Made by a program: the position numbers and the translations under genes | Part shown: in pieces, positions 1 to 7,256 of the stretch | Numbering within the stretch: position 1 is the stretch's first letter | Layout of the letters: each line of letters starts with the position of its first letter | Assembly: GCF_035830635.1 (NCBI RefSeq) | Contig: NZ_JAYMFI010000001.1 | Coordinates: 186,001 to 250,000, forward strand | DNA: 64,000 nucleotides | Direction: 5' to 3' | Source: Adlercreutzia shanghongiae | GTDB taxonomy: Bacteria; Actinomycetota; Coriobacteriia; Coriobacteriales; Eggerthellaceae | The notes under the pieces: generated by a model | The model's input: only the letters and a program-made list of their open reading frames with translations | The model's database searches: none | Told to the model about the DNA's origin: nothing

Positions 1-629
1 GGCGCATCGTCCGGGATGATTTCGGCCGTGAAGGCCAAATTGTCGAAGACAGCGAGCATGTCATCTACGCTGGCTTGCGCCGGGTCGAAGACCACCCTGC
101 CCGTGTTGTTGGCCAAATTCACCGCCACATCGATGACGCCGGGGGTCTTGCGGTAGTGGCTCTCAATAGAGGCGGCGCAGTTCGCGCAGTGCATGCCCTC
201 GATGGCCAAGCGGATGGAGGCGCTGCGGGGCTCATCGGCTGCGGAATCGGCCTTGGGCGCTGAAGTGCTGTCCGAAGCTAGAGCCTCGTCGGGCGATGCA
301 TCAGAGGACGCTTCCTTCATCCCGCCATCGCATACCTGGGCCTTTTCTGCGTCCTTCTTGGCTTTCTCCGCCGCATCAGCGGCAATCTCAGCGGCGAAGG
401 GGTGCTCACCCTCATTCGGCATGACGGCCACCTTGAAGTTGGTGTCGCCCAAAGCATGCAGAAGGTCATCGAGGACCACTTGAGCCGGATCGAAGGTCAC
501 ATCGACTTGCTGACCCTCCAAATCGACGGCCACCGAGGCCACGCCCGACAAGTCTTCGTAATGCCGCGTCACATTCGCCACGCACTTCTCGCAGTGCATG
601 ACCGCCACGGCCAGACGCTGGGTTTCCAT
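1..629 (-). CDS. copA: Copper-translocating P-type ATPase, N-terminal part (cut by window edge)
   Basis: The frame opens at an ATG at 629 and runs off the left edge without a stop, so about 209 residues are visible. Two heavy-metal-associated (HMA) domains can be read. The first has MHCEKC near residue 11; the second has GMHCANCA near residue 147. They are joined by an Ala/Lys/Asp/Ser-rich linker. Two N-terminal HMA domains are typical of CopA-type Cu(I) export ATPases in the cytoplasmic membrane. The transmembrane and ATPase parts lie outside the window, so another metal P-type ATPase is not excluded. It begins 14 bases after csoR, and both lie behind a CsoR-type operator, which supports copper efflux. 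Confidence 0.85.
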   Translation of the reverse strand, partial: METQRLAVAVMHCEKCVANVTRHYEDLSGVASVAVDLEGQQVDVTFDPAQVVLDDLLHALGDTNFKVAVMPNEGEHPFAAEIAADAAEKAKKDAEKAQVCDGGMKEASSDASPDEALASDSTSAPKADSAADEPRSASIRLAIEGMHCANCAASIESHYRKTPGVIDVAVNLANNTGRVVFDPAQASVDDMLAVFDNLAFTAEIIPDDA

Positions 630-643
630 AGATGCTCCCATCT

Positions 644-1033
644 TTACAGAAAGCGATGCATAAGCGTCATCACTTCATCGACCACGTCATCGTTGCCGTC
701 GCGAATCTCCTCCACGACGCAGGTGCGCATGTGCTCCTGCAGAAGCATTTCGGAGACGCGGCGCACGGCCGATTCGGCGGCGGCCAGTTGAGTGAGCACA
801 TCGCCGCAGTAGCGGTTGTCCTCGATCATGGCCTTCACGCCGTTCAGCTGCCCGATGGCCCGATTGAGCCGCCGCGCCACATCAGCCTGCAGCTCCTCAG
901 AACGCGGCGTGTGCTTATGCCGGCAAGCGCATCCGGCAGCCACCACGTTCTTAGAGGCCCTCGCGATGGCCGCGCGCTCTATTTCCGTTTCCATGTCCAT
1001 CTCCGTTTCACCCGCTTGCGCTTCCGCCTTCAT
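644..1033 (-). CDS. csoR: CsoR family copper-sensing repressor
   Basis: The 129-residue protein has the all-helical DUF156/CsoR fold. The Cu(I) ligand set is visible as Cys in NRYCGD, then His and Cys in EHMRTC, which is the C-H-C pattern of copper-type CsoR rather than the nickel or formaldehyde sensors. Family members repress copper efflux genes and release DNA when Cu(I) binds. The first 45 residues form an extension with extra Cys and His (CACRHKH), outside the core. The ATG at 1033 is used because the same frame has a stop just upstream, at about 1070. It lies directly upstream of copA, with the operator and promoter about 190 bases before its start. Confidence 0.9.
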   Translation of the reverse strand: MKAEAQAGETEMDMETEIERAAIARASKNVVAAGCACRHKHTPRSEELQADVARRLNRAIGQLNGVKAMIEDNRYCGDVLTQLAAAESAVRRVSEMLLQEHMRTCVVEEIRDGNDDVVDEVMTLMHRFL

Positions 1034-1045
1034 GTCCCGAGGCGT

Positions 1046-1183
1046 TTCGCCCGCATTTCCGAAGGCATTTCAACCGCATTTCAATGGCCGTTTCGCCCGC
1101 ATTTCCAGAGCTGCTTCGCCCGCATTTCCGAGGGCATTTCAACTGCGTTTCCAGAGCTGCTTCGCCCGCATTTCCGAGGGCGC
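1046..1183. repeat. Six tandem 23-bp units in the csoR leader
   Basis: Read on the plus strand, the stretch divides into six consecutive units of exactly 23 bases starting at 1046, 1069, 1092, 1115, 1138 and 1161. Units 1, 3, 4 and 6 start TTCGCCCGCATTTCC. Units 2 and 5 start TTCAACCGCATTTC or TTCAACTGCGTTTCC. The array sits between the csoR promoter and the csoR start, so it would be transcribed as 5' leader. No frame in it looks like a gene. Confidence 0.85.
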
Positions 1184-1221
1184 TTCGACCAATCACGCTT
1201 TCTTGTACGCGCGTTTCGTTC

Positions 1222-1251
1222 TTTATACCCCCAGGGGGTATTTTTTGTCAA
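1222..1251 (-). promoter_or_regulatory. csoR-copA promoter with CsoR operator in the spacer
   Basis: On the minus strand a TTGACA -35 box (1251-1246) and a TATAAA -10 box (1227-1222) are 18 bases apart. The spacer overlaps the palindrome ATACCCCCAGGGGGTAT (1225-1241), which matches the known CsoR/RcnR-class operator pattern of G/C tracts flanked by TA. Repressor bound here would block RNA polymerase directly. This supports copper-responsive autoregulation of csoR-copA. Confidence 0.9.
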
Positions 1252-1531
1252 GCATCAGGCCTTTGGCATAAAAAGTAGTCCGCAATGGCAGAAAATGACG
1301 TTTCGGGGCGCAACCAGAGGGGCTTTTCTTAATCGTCAGTGACGATTGCCGAGATATCGAAGCCCGTTCTCGTCGAATTGCGGCCCGAACACCCCCGGTA
1401 TAAGCCGGTCGCATCGCACGCTGCGCCTCCAATCGACATTTTCTGCCACCGCCGCTTCGAAAAGGAGCAGAGCGCCCGTCCCAAAGCCAATGCGACCGCC
1501 CAAGCCCAAACCTCCCAGTGCCCGCCCAAAT

Positions 1532-1562
1532 AAAAAACGCCCGCAGCCGGAGCTGCGGGCGC
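1532..1562 (-). terminator. Rho-independent terminator after acpP
   Basis: A GC-rich inverted repeat (CGCCCGCAGC paired with GCTGCGGGCG) is followed on the minus strand by a run of T, 26 bases beyond the acpP stop. Confidence 0.85.
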
Positions 1563-1588
1563 GTTGCGCTCAAGTATGTCGCCGTGGC

Positions 1589-1807
1589 TTACAGCGAATC
1601 GATGTAAGCAACCAGGTCGCCGACGGTGGTCAGGCCCTCGGGCTCGCCGAAGTCAACCTCGCAGGCCTCCTCCAAATCGCAGATGAGCTCCACCATATCC
1701 AGCGAGTCGATGCCCAGGGACTCAAAGGTAGCCTCGGGGGTGACGGTAGCGGGATCGATGTCGAGATTGCTCTCGAGAACGGTGGCGATGGTGTCGATGG
1801 TGGCCAT
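1589..1807 (-). CDS. acpP: Acyl carrier protein
   Basis: The 72-residue acidic protein has the acyl carrier motif GIDSLDMVEL. The Ser of DSL (near residue 35) is the attachment site for 4'-phosphopantetheine. It carries growing acyl chains in type II fatty acid synthesis in the cytosol. Its length is about that of bacterial AcpP (around 77 residues). It starts 3 bases after the hpf stop, with an AGGAGG ribosome site inside the end of hpf, so the two are probably translated from one transcript. A strong terminator follows. No other fatty acid synthesis gene is adjacent. Confidence 0.93.
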   Translation of the reverse strand: MATIDTIATVLESNLDIDPATVTPEATFESLGIDSLDMVELICDLEEACEVDFGEPEGLTTVGDLVAYIDSL

Positions 1808-1810
1808 GGA

Positions 1811-2395
1811 CTAGTCCTCCTTTTGCTTGAGCAGGCCGTAACCGCCGTCGTCGCGGCGATACAGGACATGCACCTTGTTGGTGTCACGATCAGTGTACGC
1901 GAAAAAGTCGTGGCCGAGCAAATCGATTTCCACGAGCGCCTCTTCCTCGGTCATCGGCGTGAACTCGATCTCCTTGGTGCGGACGATCTCGTCCTCGGCC
2001 AGCTCGTCCATGAGACGATCGAGGTCGAGCTCAGTCTCGGCATGGGCATCCTCGTGAGCGTAGTCGACGATGCGCTCGGTGGCGCGGACGCGCTTATCGA
2101 GGACGCGAGTCTTGTACTTGCGCAGCTGGCGGGCAACCTTGGCGGCGGCCACGTCGATAGCGGCATACATGTCCTCTTCGCTCTCCTCAACGCGAACGAT
2201 ATGCCCCTTCACGCGAACGGTGACCTCGCAGATGGCCGGCAGCGGATTGGCCGGGTTCTTCTCGGTATACAGAACAATTTCCGTGGAGACGGTGTCTGCG
2301 TCCACAGCCTTAATCGCGTTGCCGACCTTTTCCTCAGCGTACTGACGAAGGGCGTCGGTGACGGGCATTTTGCGTCCGGACACGGTGATCGTCAT
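1811..2395 (-). CDS. hpf: Ribosome hibernation promoting factor, long form
   Basis: The 194-residue protein starts MTITVSGRKMPVTDALRQ. The N-terminal S30AE/HPF domain covers about residues 1-105. After an acidic linker comes the C-terminal dimerisation domain (about 135-194, with EALVEIDLLGHDFFAY). Long HPF alone pairs 70S ribosomes into inactive 100S dimers in starvation. The ATG at 2395 is chosen over in-frame sequence further upstream because it matches the family start and has AAAGAGGTGG just before it. It is coupled to acpP downstream. Confidence 0.93.
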   Translation of the reverse strand: MTITVSGRKMPVTDALRQYAEEKVGNAIKAVDADTVSTEIVLYTEKNPANPLPAICEVTVRVKGHIVRVEESEEDMYAAIDVAAAKVARQLRKYKTRVLDKRVRATERIVDYAHEDAHAETELDLDRLMDELAEDEIVRTKEIEFTPMTEEEALVEIDLLGHDFFAYTDRDTNKVHVLYRRDDGGYGLLKQKED

Positions 2396-2637
2396 GATAT
2401 CCACCTCTTTTAGCTCGTTGCTTGCAAAACCATATTGACGAGCGGCGACCTCGCATGGCCCCATCCTGCGACAGGAGGGATGCGGCGAGTGTCCGCTCGG
2501 CAACGTGAGAAACAAGGATAACGCAATTCTGCTAATATTCAGGGGGTAATTTGGTGTTGCATAAAAACGGTTTTCATACGAGCCATTGAGCAGAGCCGCG
2601 CTTCGGCGCGCAGAGAATCAGAGAATCGAGGAATTCT

Positions 2638-4245
2638 GTGGAACCGACGGAGAAGAATCCCGACCCGCATCACATTTTCATCGACGAGGTGCAGGGACAC
2701 CAGCGTCGCTGGCTGAAAGTCATCCAGTTTACGAGCTCGTCCACCAAGGCGGCGGCCATCATGCTGGCGGCAGCGGTGGTGGCGCTCATCATCGCGAACT
2801 CCCCGGCTTTCGAGTCTTTCGAGGAGTTCTGGCACACCCACGTCATCATCGGCGTGGGCAGCTTGATCGGCGAGATGTCCTTCGCCCACATCATCAACGA
2901 CATCTTCATGGCCGTGTTCTTCCTTTTGGTCGGCTTGGAAATCAAATACGAGATGACCGTCGGTGAGCTGACGAACATCCGCCAGGCGGCCCTGCCCATC
3001 ATCGCGGCCTGCGGCGGCGTGCTCGCGCCCATCGTCATCTACTGCATCTTCAACGTCTCCAATCCCGAGACGTCTCACGGCTGGGGCGTGCCGACGGCCA
3101 CCGACATCGCCTTCGCCTTGGGCATCATGGCCCTGCTCGGCAACCGGGTGCCCAACGGCGTGCGCGTGTTCCTCTCCACGTTGGCCGTGGCCGACGACAT
3201 CATCGCCATCCTCGTCATCGCCATCTTCTACGGCCAGAGCCCCTCGCTTGCGTGGCTGGGCGTCGCCGCGGTCATTCTCGTGGTGCTCATCCTGCTGAAC
3301 CGCGCCCACGTGTACGCGCTGGCGCCCTATCTGCTCGTCGGTTGCCTGCTGTGGTTCGCGGTGTTCATGTCCGGCGTGCACTCCACCATCGCCGGCGTGC
3401 TGCTCGCCTTCACCATTCCCACAGGCTCGCGCGTCGACCTTTCGCGATTCATGCAGTGGTCGGGCGATCGCGTGCGCGAGGCCAACGACGCCTATATCGC
3501 CACCGAGCCGGTCACCCTGCAGAAGGACTACATGACCACGGTCTCGCGCTTGTCCCAGGTTGCCCGTCAGGTGGTGCCGCCCGCGACGCGCCTCGAGCAC
3601 ATGCTGTACCCCTGGGTGTACTTTGCGGTGCTGCCGCTGTTCGCGCTCACCAACGCCGACGTGAGCTTCCTGGGCGGCGATGTGCTCGCCATGGTGACGA
3701 GCCCGGTATTCTTCGGCGTGTTCTTCGGACTGCTTCTGGGCAAGCCCATCGGCATTATGCTGTTCAGTTTCCTTACGGTGAAATTCAAGATTGCCAGCCT
3801 GCCGGAAAACGTGAACTGGATCCATATGCTCGGCGCGGGCATTCTGGGCGGCGTGGGATTTACCATGGCCATCTTCGTGGCGAACCTCGCCTTCCCCGAG
3901 GCAGTGCTCATCGCGGACGCGAAGATCGGCATTTTGTCCGCCTCGCTTCTGGCGGGCGTTATCGGCTTCCTCTTCCTGTTCATGCAGGCGAAGGCCGCCG
4001 AGCGCCAGGGCATCGCTTATGTGTCCGCCTCTCTTGACGAGATGGTGCGTCCCACCGCCGGCGAGGAGGCCGCCGACATCGCCGACGACGTCGTGCTCGG
4101 CTTGGGCGACGATGATTTGGTGGACGACGTGCGCGATGTGCTCATTTCCGAAGGCGGCGTGGCGGAGTTCGTCATCCACGAGAAGCAAGCCCGCGATTCC
4201 GCCGAAGCGGCCGAAGCCGACGACGTCACCGGCATGAGGCCGTAA
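2638..4245 (+). CDS. nhaA: Na+/H+ antiporter NhaA with acidic C-terminal tail
   Basis: The 535-residue membrane protein carries the NhaA signatures PTATDIAFALG (about residues 150-160) and LAVADDIIAIL (about 181-191). The paired Asp of the second aligns with the ion-binding Asp163/Asp164 of E. coli NhaA. The family exchanges cytoplasmic Na+ for external protons. About 11-12 hydrophobic helices end near residue 455. After that comes a roughly 75-residue cytoplasmic tail very rich in Asp and Glu, absent from short NhaA proteins. The start is GTG with a GAGG ribosome site. A small GC hairpin (about 2594-2612) lies in the leader. A terminator follows the gene. Confidence 0.93.
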   Translation: MEPTEKNPDPHHIFIDEVQGHQRRWLKVIQFTSSSTKAAAIMLAAAVVALIIANSPAFESFEEFWHTHVIIGVGSLIGEMSFAHIINDIFMAVFFLLVGLEIKYEMTVGELTNIRQAALPIIAACGGVLAPIVIYCIFNVSNPETSHGWGVPTATDIAFALGIMALLGNRVPNGVRVFLSTLAVADDIIAILVIAIFYGQSPSLAWLGVAAVILVVLILLNRAHVYALAPYLLVGCLLWFAVFMSGVHSTIAGVLLAFTIPTGSRVDLSRFMQWSGDRVREANDAYIATEPVTLQKDYMTTVSRLSQVARQVVPPATRLEHMLYPWVYFAVLPLFALTNADVSFLGGDVLAMVTSPVFFGVFFGLLLGKPIGIMLFSFLTVKFKIASLPENVNWIHMLGAGILGGVGFTMAIFVANLAFPEAVLIADAKIGILSASLLAGVIGFLFLFMQAKAAERQGIAYVSASLDEMVRPTAGEEAADIADDVVLGLGDDDLVDDVRDVLISEGGVAEFVIHEKQARDSAEAAEADDVTGMRP

Positions 4246-4271
4246 CCGACATCACCTTGAGGCATGTTACC

Positions 4272-4298
4272 AAGGGCGCTCTGCGGAGCGCCCTTTTC
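4272..4298 (+). terminator. Rho-independent terminator after nhaA
   Basis: GGGCGCTC and GAGCGCCC form a stem with a TGCG loop, followed by TTTTCT, 27 bases after the nhaA stop. The roughly 180 bases that follow to 4480 hold nothing else recognisable. Confidence 0.85.
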
Positions 4299-4482
4299 TA
4301 TGCGTCGTGCAGGTTCTCAAGCAAGAAAGCGTGACGCCCATCATCTCGCAAAAGCCTAGAGTGCGTTATGCAAATCCACGCTTCGGCGAGTAAAACAGCC
4401 TCTGATTCTCCCGCACGACTCTCGCTGCTCTCCCCGCAATCTCCCCGTATTCGCAATTCAATCTCAGTGTAAAATTTCCCTC

Positions 4483-4511
4483 TTGACCTGCACTTTCATT
4501 CAGCATACTCT
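4483..4511 (+). promoter_or_regulatory. Probable promoter placing transcription start at the ATG of 4518
   Basis: TTGACC (4483-4488) and TACTCT (4506-4511) are separated by 17 bases. The -10 box ends only 6 bases before the ATG at 4518, and no Shine-Dalgarno sequence fits between. If used, the mRNA would be leaderless. The -10 box is a modest match. Confidence 0.45.
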
Positions 4512-4517
4512 TCACCT

Positions 4518-5447
4518 ATGAAACTGCTTGCCATAGACGCCACCGCCAGAGACTTCTACCGTCACGCGCCTCACCTCATCCGTGGCGCTCAGCGAACGCG
4601 CGCTTTCTCTGCGCCTGACCAGACGCCGTCAGCTTCAGATGCAGAATCCCTTTGCGGCAGCTTTTCGCGTCCTCCCTTCCACATCCTCACTTCCCAAGCG
4701 CAGGGCAGCCGAACAGCTCGCTCTATTCGCTGCCACCGCCACGTGGGCCGCCTTCCAGCGGGGTCATTTCTTAAGATATCGAACAATTTGCTCGTGGCGT
4801 CACCGGAATATCTTTTCTTGCGCGCCGCCAAGACGCTGCCGCCCGTTCACCTCATCGCTTTCGGTTACGCACTTTGTGGCACCTACTATCTAAGCGGGCC
4901 AGATCAGCGCACCTCTCTTTCCTCGACTTCCAAGCTCGCGAGATACCTCAATCGATGCGAAGGCATGCACGGAATCAAGCGGGCCCGCCAGGCACTTCGC
5001 CACGTGCTCGACGATGCCGCATCCGCACGCGAAGCTACCACGGCCATGAAGCTAACGCTTCCCTGCAGAATGGGCGGGTACGGACTACCGCATCCCACGC
5101 TCAATAAGAGAATCGACCTTCCTACGCAAGCGCGCACCGCCCTCGGAAAAAGCCATGTGCGCATTGATCTCGGATGGACCGCCATCAAAACCGGCATCGA
5201 GTACGATAGCGACCAGTGGCATACGGGAAGCGCTCGGATCGCCCGCGACTCTCGACGTCGCAACGAATTAGCCAGCCTCAATTTCGACATCATCACTATC
5301 ACCAACGACGAAATGAAATCAGTGGTCGATATGGACAGAATCGCCAAGACCCTTGCGAAAAAGCTCCACGTCAGAACGAGGCCTGCGGTCAAAGATTACG
5401 AAAGGCTCAAGGCCGACCTGCGCGACATTCTTGAGGGATGGGCCTGA
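4518..5447 (+). CDS. Hypothetical protein with a C-terminal DUF559/Vsr-like nuclease-fold domain
   Basis: The protein has 309 residues. The last 100 contain DLGWTAIKTGIEYDSDQWH followed by a basic stretch and IITITNDE. This pattern resembles the DUF559/very-short-patch-repair-like restriction-endonuclease fold common in actinobacterial AbiEi-related proteins, where the Asp, Glu and Asp are the candidate catalytic residues. The middle part (SPEYLFLRAAK...LCGTYYL) resembles the coriobacterial versions of such proteins but has no assigned function. The N-terminal 60 residues are Ser/Arg-rich and poorly structured. It stands alone between nhaA and the convergent folC. The function is unknown. Confidence 0.6.
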   Translation: MKLLAIDATARDFYRHAPHLIRGAQRTRAFSAPDQTPSASDAESLCGSFSRPPFHILTSQAQGSRTARSIRCHRHVGRLPAGSFLKISNNLLVASPEYLFLRAAKTLPPVHLIAFGYALCGTYYLSGPDQRTSLSSTSKLARYLNRCEGMHGIKRARQALRHVLDDAASAREATTAMKLTLPCRMGGYGLPHPTLNKRIDLPTQARTALGKSHVRIDLGWTAIKTGIEYDSDQWHTGSARIARDSRRRNELASLNFDIITITNDEMKSVVDMDRIAKTLAKKLHVRTRPAVKDYERLKADLRDILEGWA

Positions 5448-5482
5448 GATGCAGTTCCGCTTGCAGAGAACAAGGCTTCGAG

Positions 5483-5633
5483 TGGCAATTTTATTCGATT
5501 TGAGGCGCATCGCCAGCATCTTCAGCACACTCAACTGCCCTTTTGGTCGCAGATTGCGCCAAATAGCCCTCCGAAATCGCAATCTTCAGGACGAATCGCG
5601 CCTCCATGCGCCTCAAATCGCACTTTTTTGCCA
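5483..5633. repeat. Intergenic inverted-repeat element A
   Basis: Arms at 5483-5510 and 5606-5633 are inverted copies. They share TGGCAA at the outer end and CGATTTGAGGCGCAT at the inner end, with a 7-base mismatch block between. They enclose 95 bases. The right arm runs into folC and encodes its last codons. The arms closely match those of the element at 63525-63665, so this is a dispersed family. It lies between two convergent genes. It could be a non-autonomous mobile element, a structured RNA or a bidirectional terminator. Confidence 0.75.
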
Positions 5634-7148
5634 TTCGGGCGCCATCGTCCTGCAAATAAGCGCCTTTTTCAGATCGGCGATGGCGTAGAGGGTGCCGAAC
5701 GCGACGACGGTTCCAGAGGGAGCGCTCTCACGGGCAATTTCAAGTGCGGCTTCGCGAAAAAGCGCGGGGGCGCCAGTCTCGTGGGCAAACGCCGGAGCAA
5801 ACGAAGGGGCGCCAGTCTCGTGGGCAAACGCCGGAGCAGACGACGGGGCAGCGGTCTCGCGATCGGATGCTGTGGCGGCCTGGCGAGCGGATGCGAGGGC
5901 GTCGGCAGCCGATGGGCACGGAACGACCTCCGCCGATTCGCCCCATTCTGCAAGCACCTCGCGGATACAGGAAGCCAGGTCCTCGGCAGCCAACGCGCGG
6001 GGAGTCGGTGGCGTGTAGGTGCGGAAGCTGCGCGCCCAGGGGGCGACGGCGCGAATCATGGCCGGGTAGTCCTTGTCGGCCAGCACGCCCATGACGAAAT
6101 CCACCGTGTTGCGCCCGGCGTCGCCGAGCAGGTCATCCAGGGAATCGGCCAAAGCCTCGGCGCCCTGGGGGTTGTGGCCGCCGTCGATGATAGTAAGCGG
6201 ATCTGTCCCCGCCACCTCGAAGCGTGCGGGCCACGCCGCCTGCGCAATGCCGGCAAAGGCGGCGTCTTCAGAGATGCTCCACCCGCACTCACGCAGCACT
6301 TCGATGGCCGTCAGCGCCACAGCAGCGTTATAAGGTTGGTAGCTGGCCAAAAGCCGCGTCTCAAAATCACGTCTCTTCCAGCTGAAGCGACGCAGGGCCA
6401 CCCCGGCCAGAGGAGCAACGGAAAGCTCGGAGAAATCGGGCGCTGTCAGCACACATTCCCGCTCGCGGGCAATACGCTCGATGACCGCCATGGCCTCGGG
6501 CTCCTGAGGCCAGCTCACCACCGGCGCCCCGTGCTTTACGATGCCGGCTTTCTCCCCTGCCACGGCAGCCAAGGTGTCGCCCAGAAGGTCGGTGTGGTCG
6601 AGTCCGATGCGGCAAATCACGCTCACCTCGGGCGCGTCGATGACGTTGGTGGCATCCAGCCGCCCGCCCAGGCCCACCTCCAAAACGACGATATCGCACC
6701 CGCAGGCACGAAAATGCTCGAAGGCCACGGCGGCCATGAGTTCGAACTCGGTCGGGTGGTCGCCGCATGCGGCCTCCACTGCCTCGGCCGCAGGGCGCAC
6801 CGCCGCCACTGCCCGCAACAGCTCCTCATCCGTAATGTTGGCACCGTTCATGCGAATGCGCTCTTCGAAGCGCTCAATGAACGGGCTCGTGAACAGGCCG
6901 ACCTTATACCCCGCCGTCTGCAGGATGCTTGCCAAATAGGCGCAGGTGGAACCTTTTCCGTTGGTGCCCGCGACGTGGATGAACCGCAGCGCGTCCTGCG
7001 GCCGTCCCATACGATCAAGCAAGTCCCGCACGCGCTCCAGCCCCAGGCGCGAGGCCTGCCAGCGCGGCGTGTTGATCCACGCCACCGGGTCGAACGCATC
7101 GCTTGCGTCGGGACCGATATCGCCAGAGAGGTTGTTCTCGCGTTCCAC
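5613..7148 (-). CDS. folC: Bifunctional folylpolyglutamate synthase/dihydrofolate synthase
   Basis: The 511-residue protein has the ATP-binding motif AGTNGKGSTCAYLAS (about residues 60-74), the Mur-ligase-like LGLGGRLDATNV and GLDHTDLLG motifs, and DGGHNPQGAEAL of the C-terminal domain. It adds glutamate to dihydropteroate or folates in the cytosol. The C-terminal domain carries an Ala/Ser/Pro-rich insertion with tandem 13-residue repeats (APAFAHETGAP), which makes the protein longer than the usual 420-450. The start ATG at 7148 lies about 110 bases from the divergent corA start. The 3' end overlaps one arm of an inverted-repeat element. Confidence 0.93.
   Translation of the reverse strand: MERENNLSGDIGPDASDAFDPVAWINTPRWQASRLGLERVRDLLDRMGRPQDALRFIHVAGTNGKGSTCAYLASILQTAGYKVGLFTSPFIERFEERIRMNGANITDEELLRAVAAVRPAAEAVEAACGDHPTEFELMAAVAFEHFRACGCDIVVLEVGLGGRLDATNVIDAPEVSVICRIGLDHTDLLGDTLAAVAGEKAGIVKHGAPVVSWPQEPEAMAVIERIARERECVLTAPDFSELSVAPLAGVALRRFSWKRRDFETRLLASYQPYNAAVALTAIEVLRECGWSISEDAAFAGIAQAAWPARFEVAGTDPLTIIDGGHNPQGAEALADSLDDLLGDAGRNTVDFVMGVLADKDYPAMIRAVAPWARSFRTYTPPTPRALAAEDLASCIREVLAEWGESAEVVPCPSAADALASARQAATASDRETAAPSSAPAFAHETGAPSFAPAFAHETGAPALFREAALEIARESAPSGTVVAFGTLYAIADLKKALICRTMAPEWQKSAI
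5768..5838. repeat. 39-bp tandem repeat inside folC
   Basis: The sequence GGGCGCCAGTCTCGTGGGCA and the 12 bases after it occur at 5768-5799 and again at 5807-5838. The period is 39 bases (13 codons), so the frame is kept. It encodes two identical Ala/Pro/His-rich peptide units in a non-conserved loop of FolC. Confidence 0.85.
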
Positions 7149-7256
7149 AATGCTCCTTCACTGCCTACCGTTTTCTTACAAACGAAGCCAACGGAAAGCT
7201 TATCAATCACGTCATTCTATACTAGCGGTATCGTCGCGCCAGCGAGAGGAGGAGCC

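Noticed and set aside
1046..1183. CRISPR array
   Set aside because: Units are contiguous 23-mers with no unique spacers and no cas genes are in the window.
1008..1196. A short minus-strand frame over the 23-bp repeats upstream of csoR
   Set aside because: It only mirrors the repeat units, has no ribosome site and lies in the transcribed leader of csoR.
2539..4188. A 549-residue minus-strand open frame opposite nhaA
   Set aside because: It is His/Glu/Asp-rich nonsense typical of antisense frames in high-GC genes; the plus strand encodes an unmistakable NhaA.
5628..7240. A long plus-strand open frame continuous with corA, which would extend CorA by over 500 residues
   Set aside because: The stretch is antisense to folC, has no CorA-like sequence, and a GTG with a strong ribosome site at 7257 gives a standard CorA.
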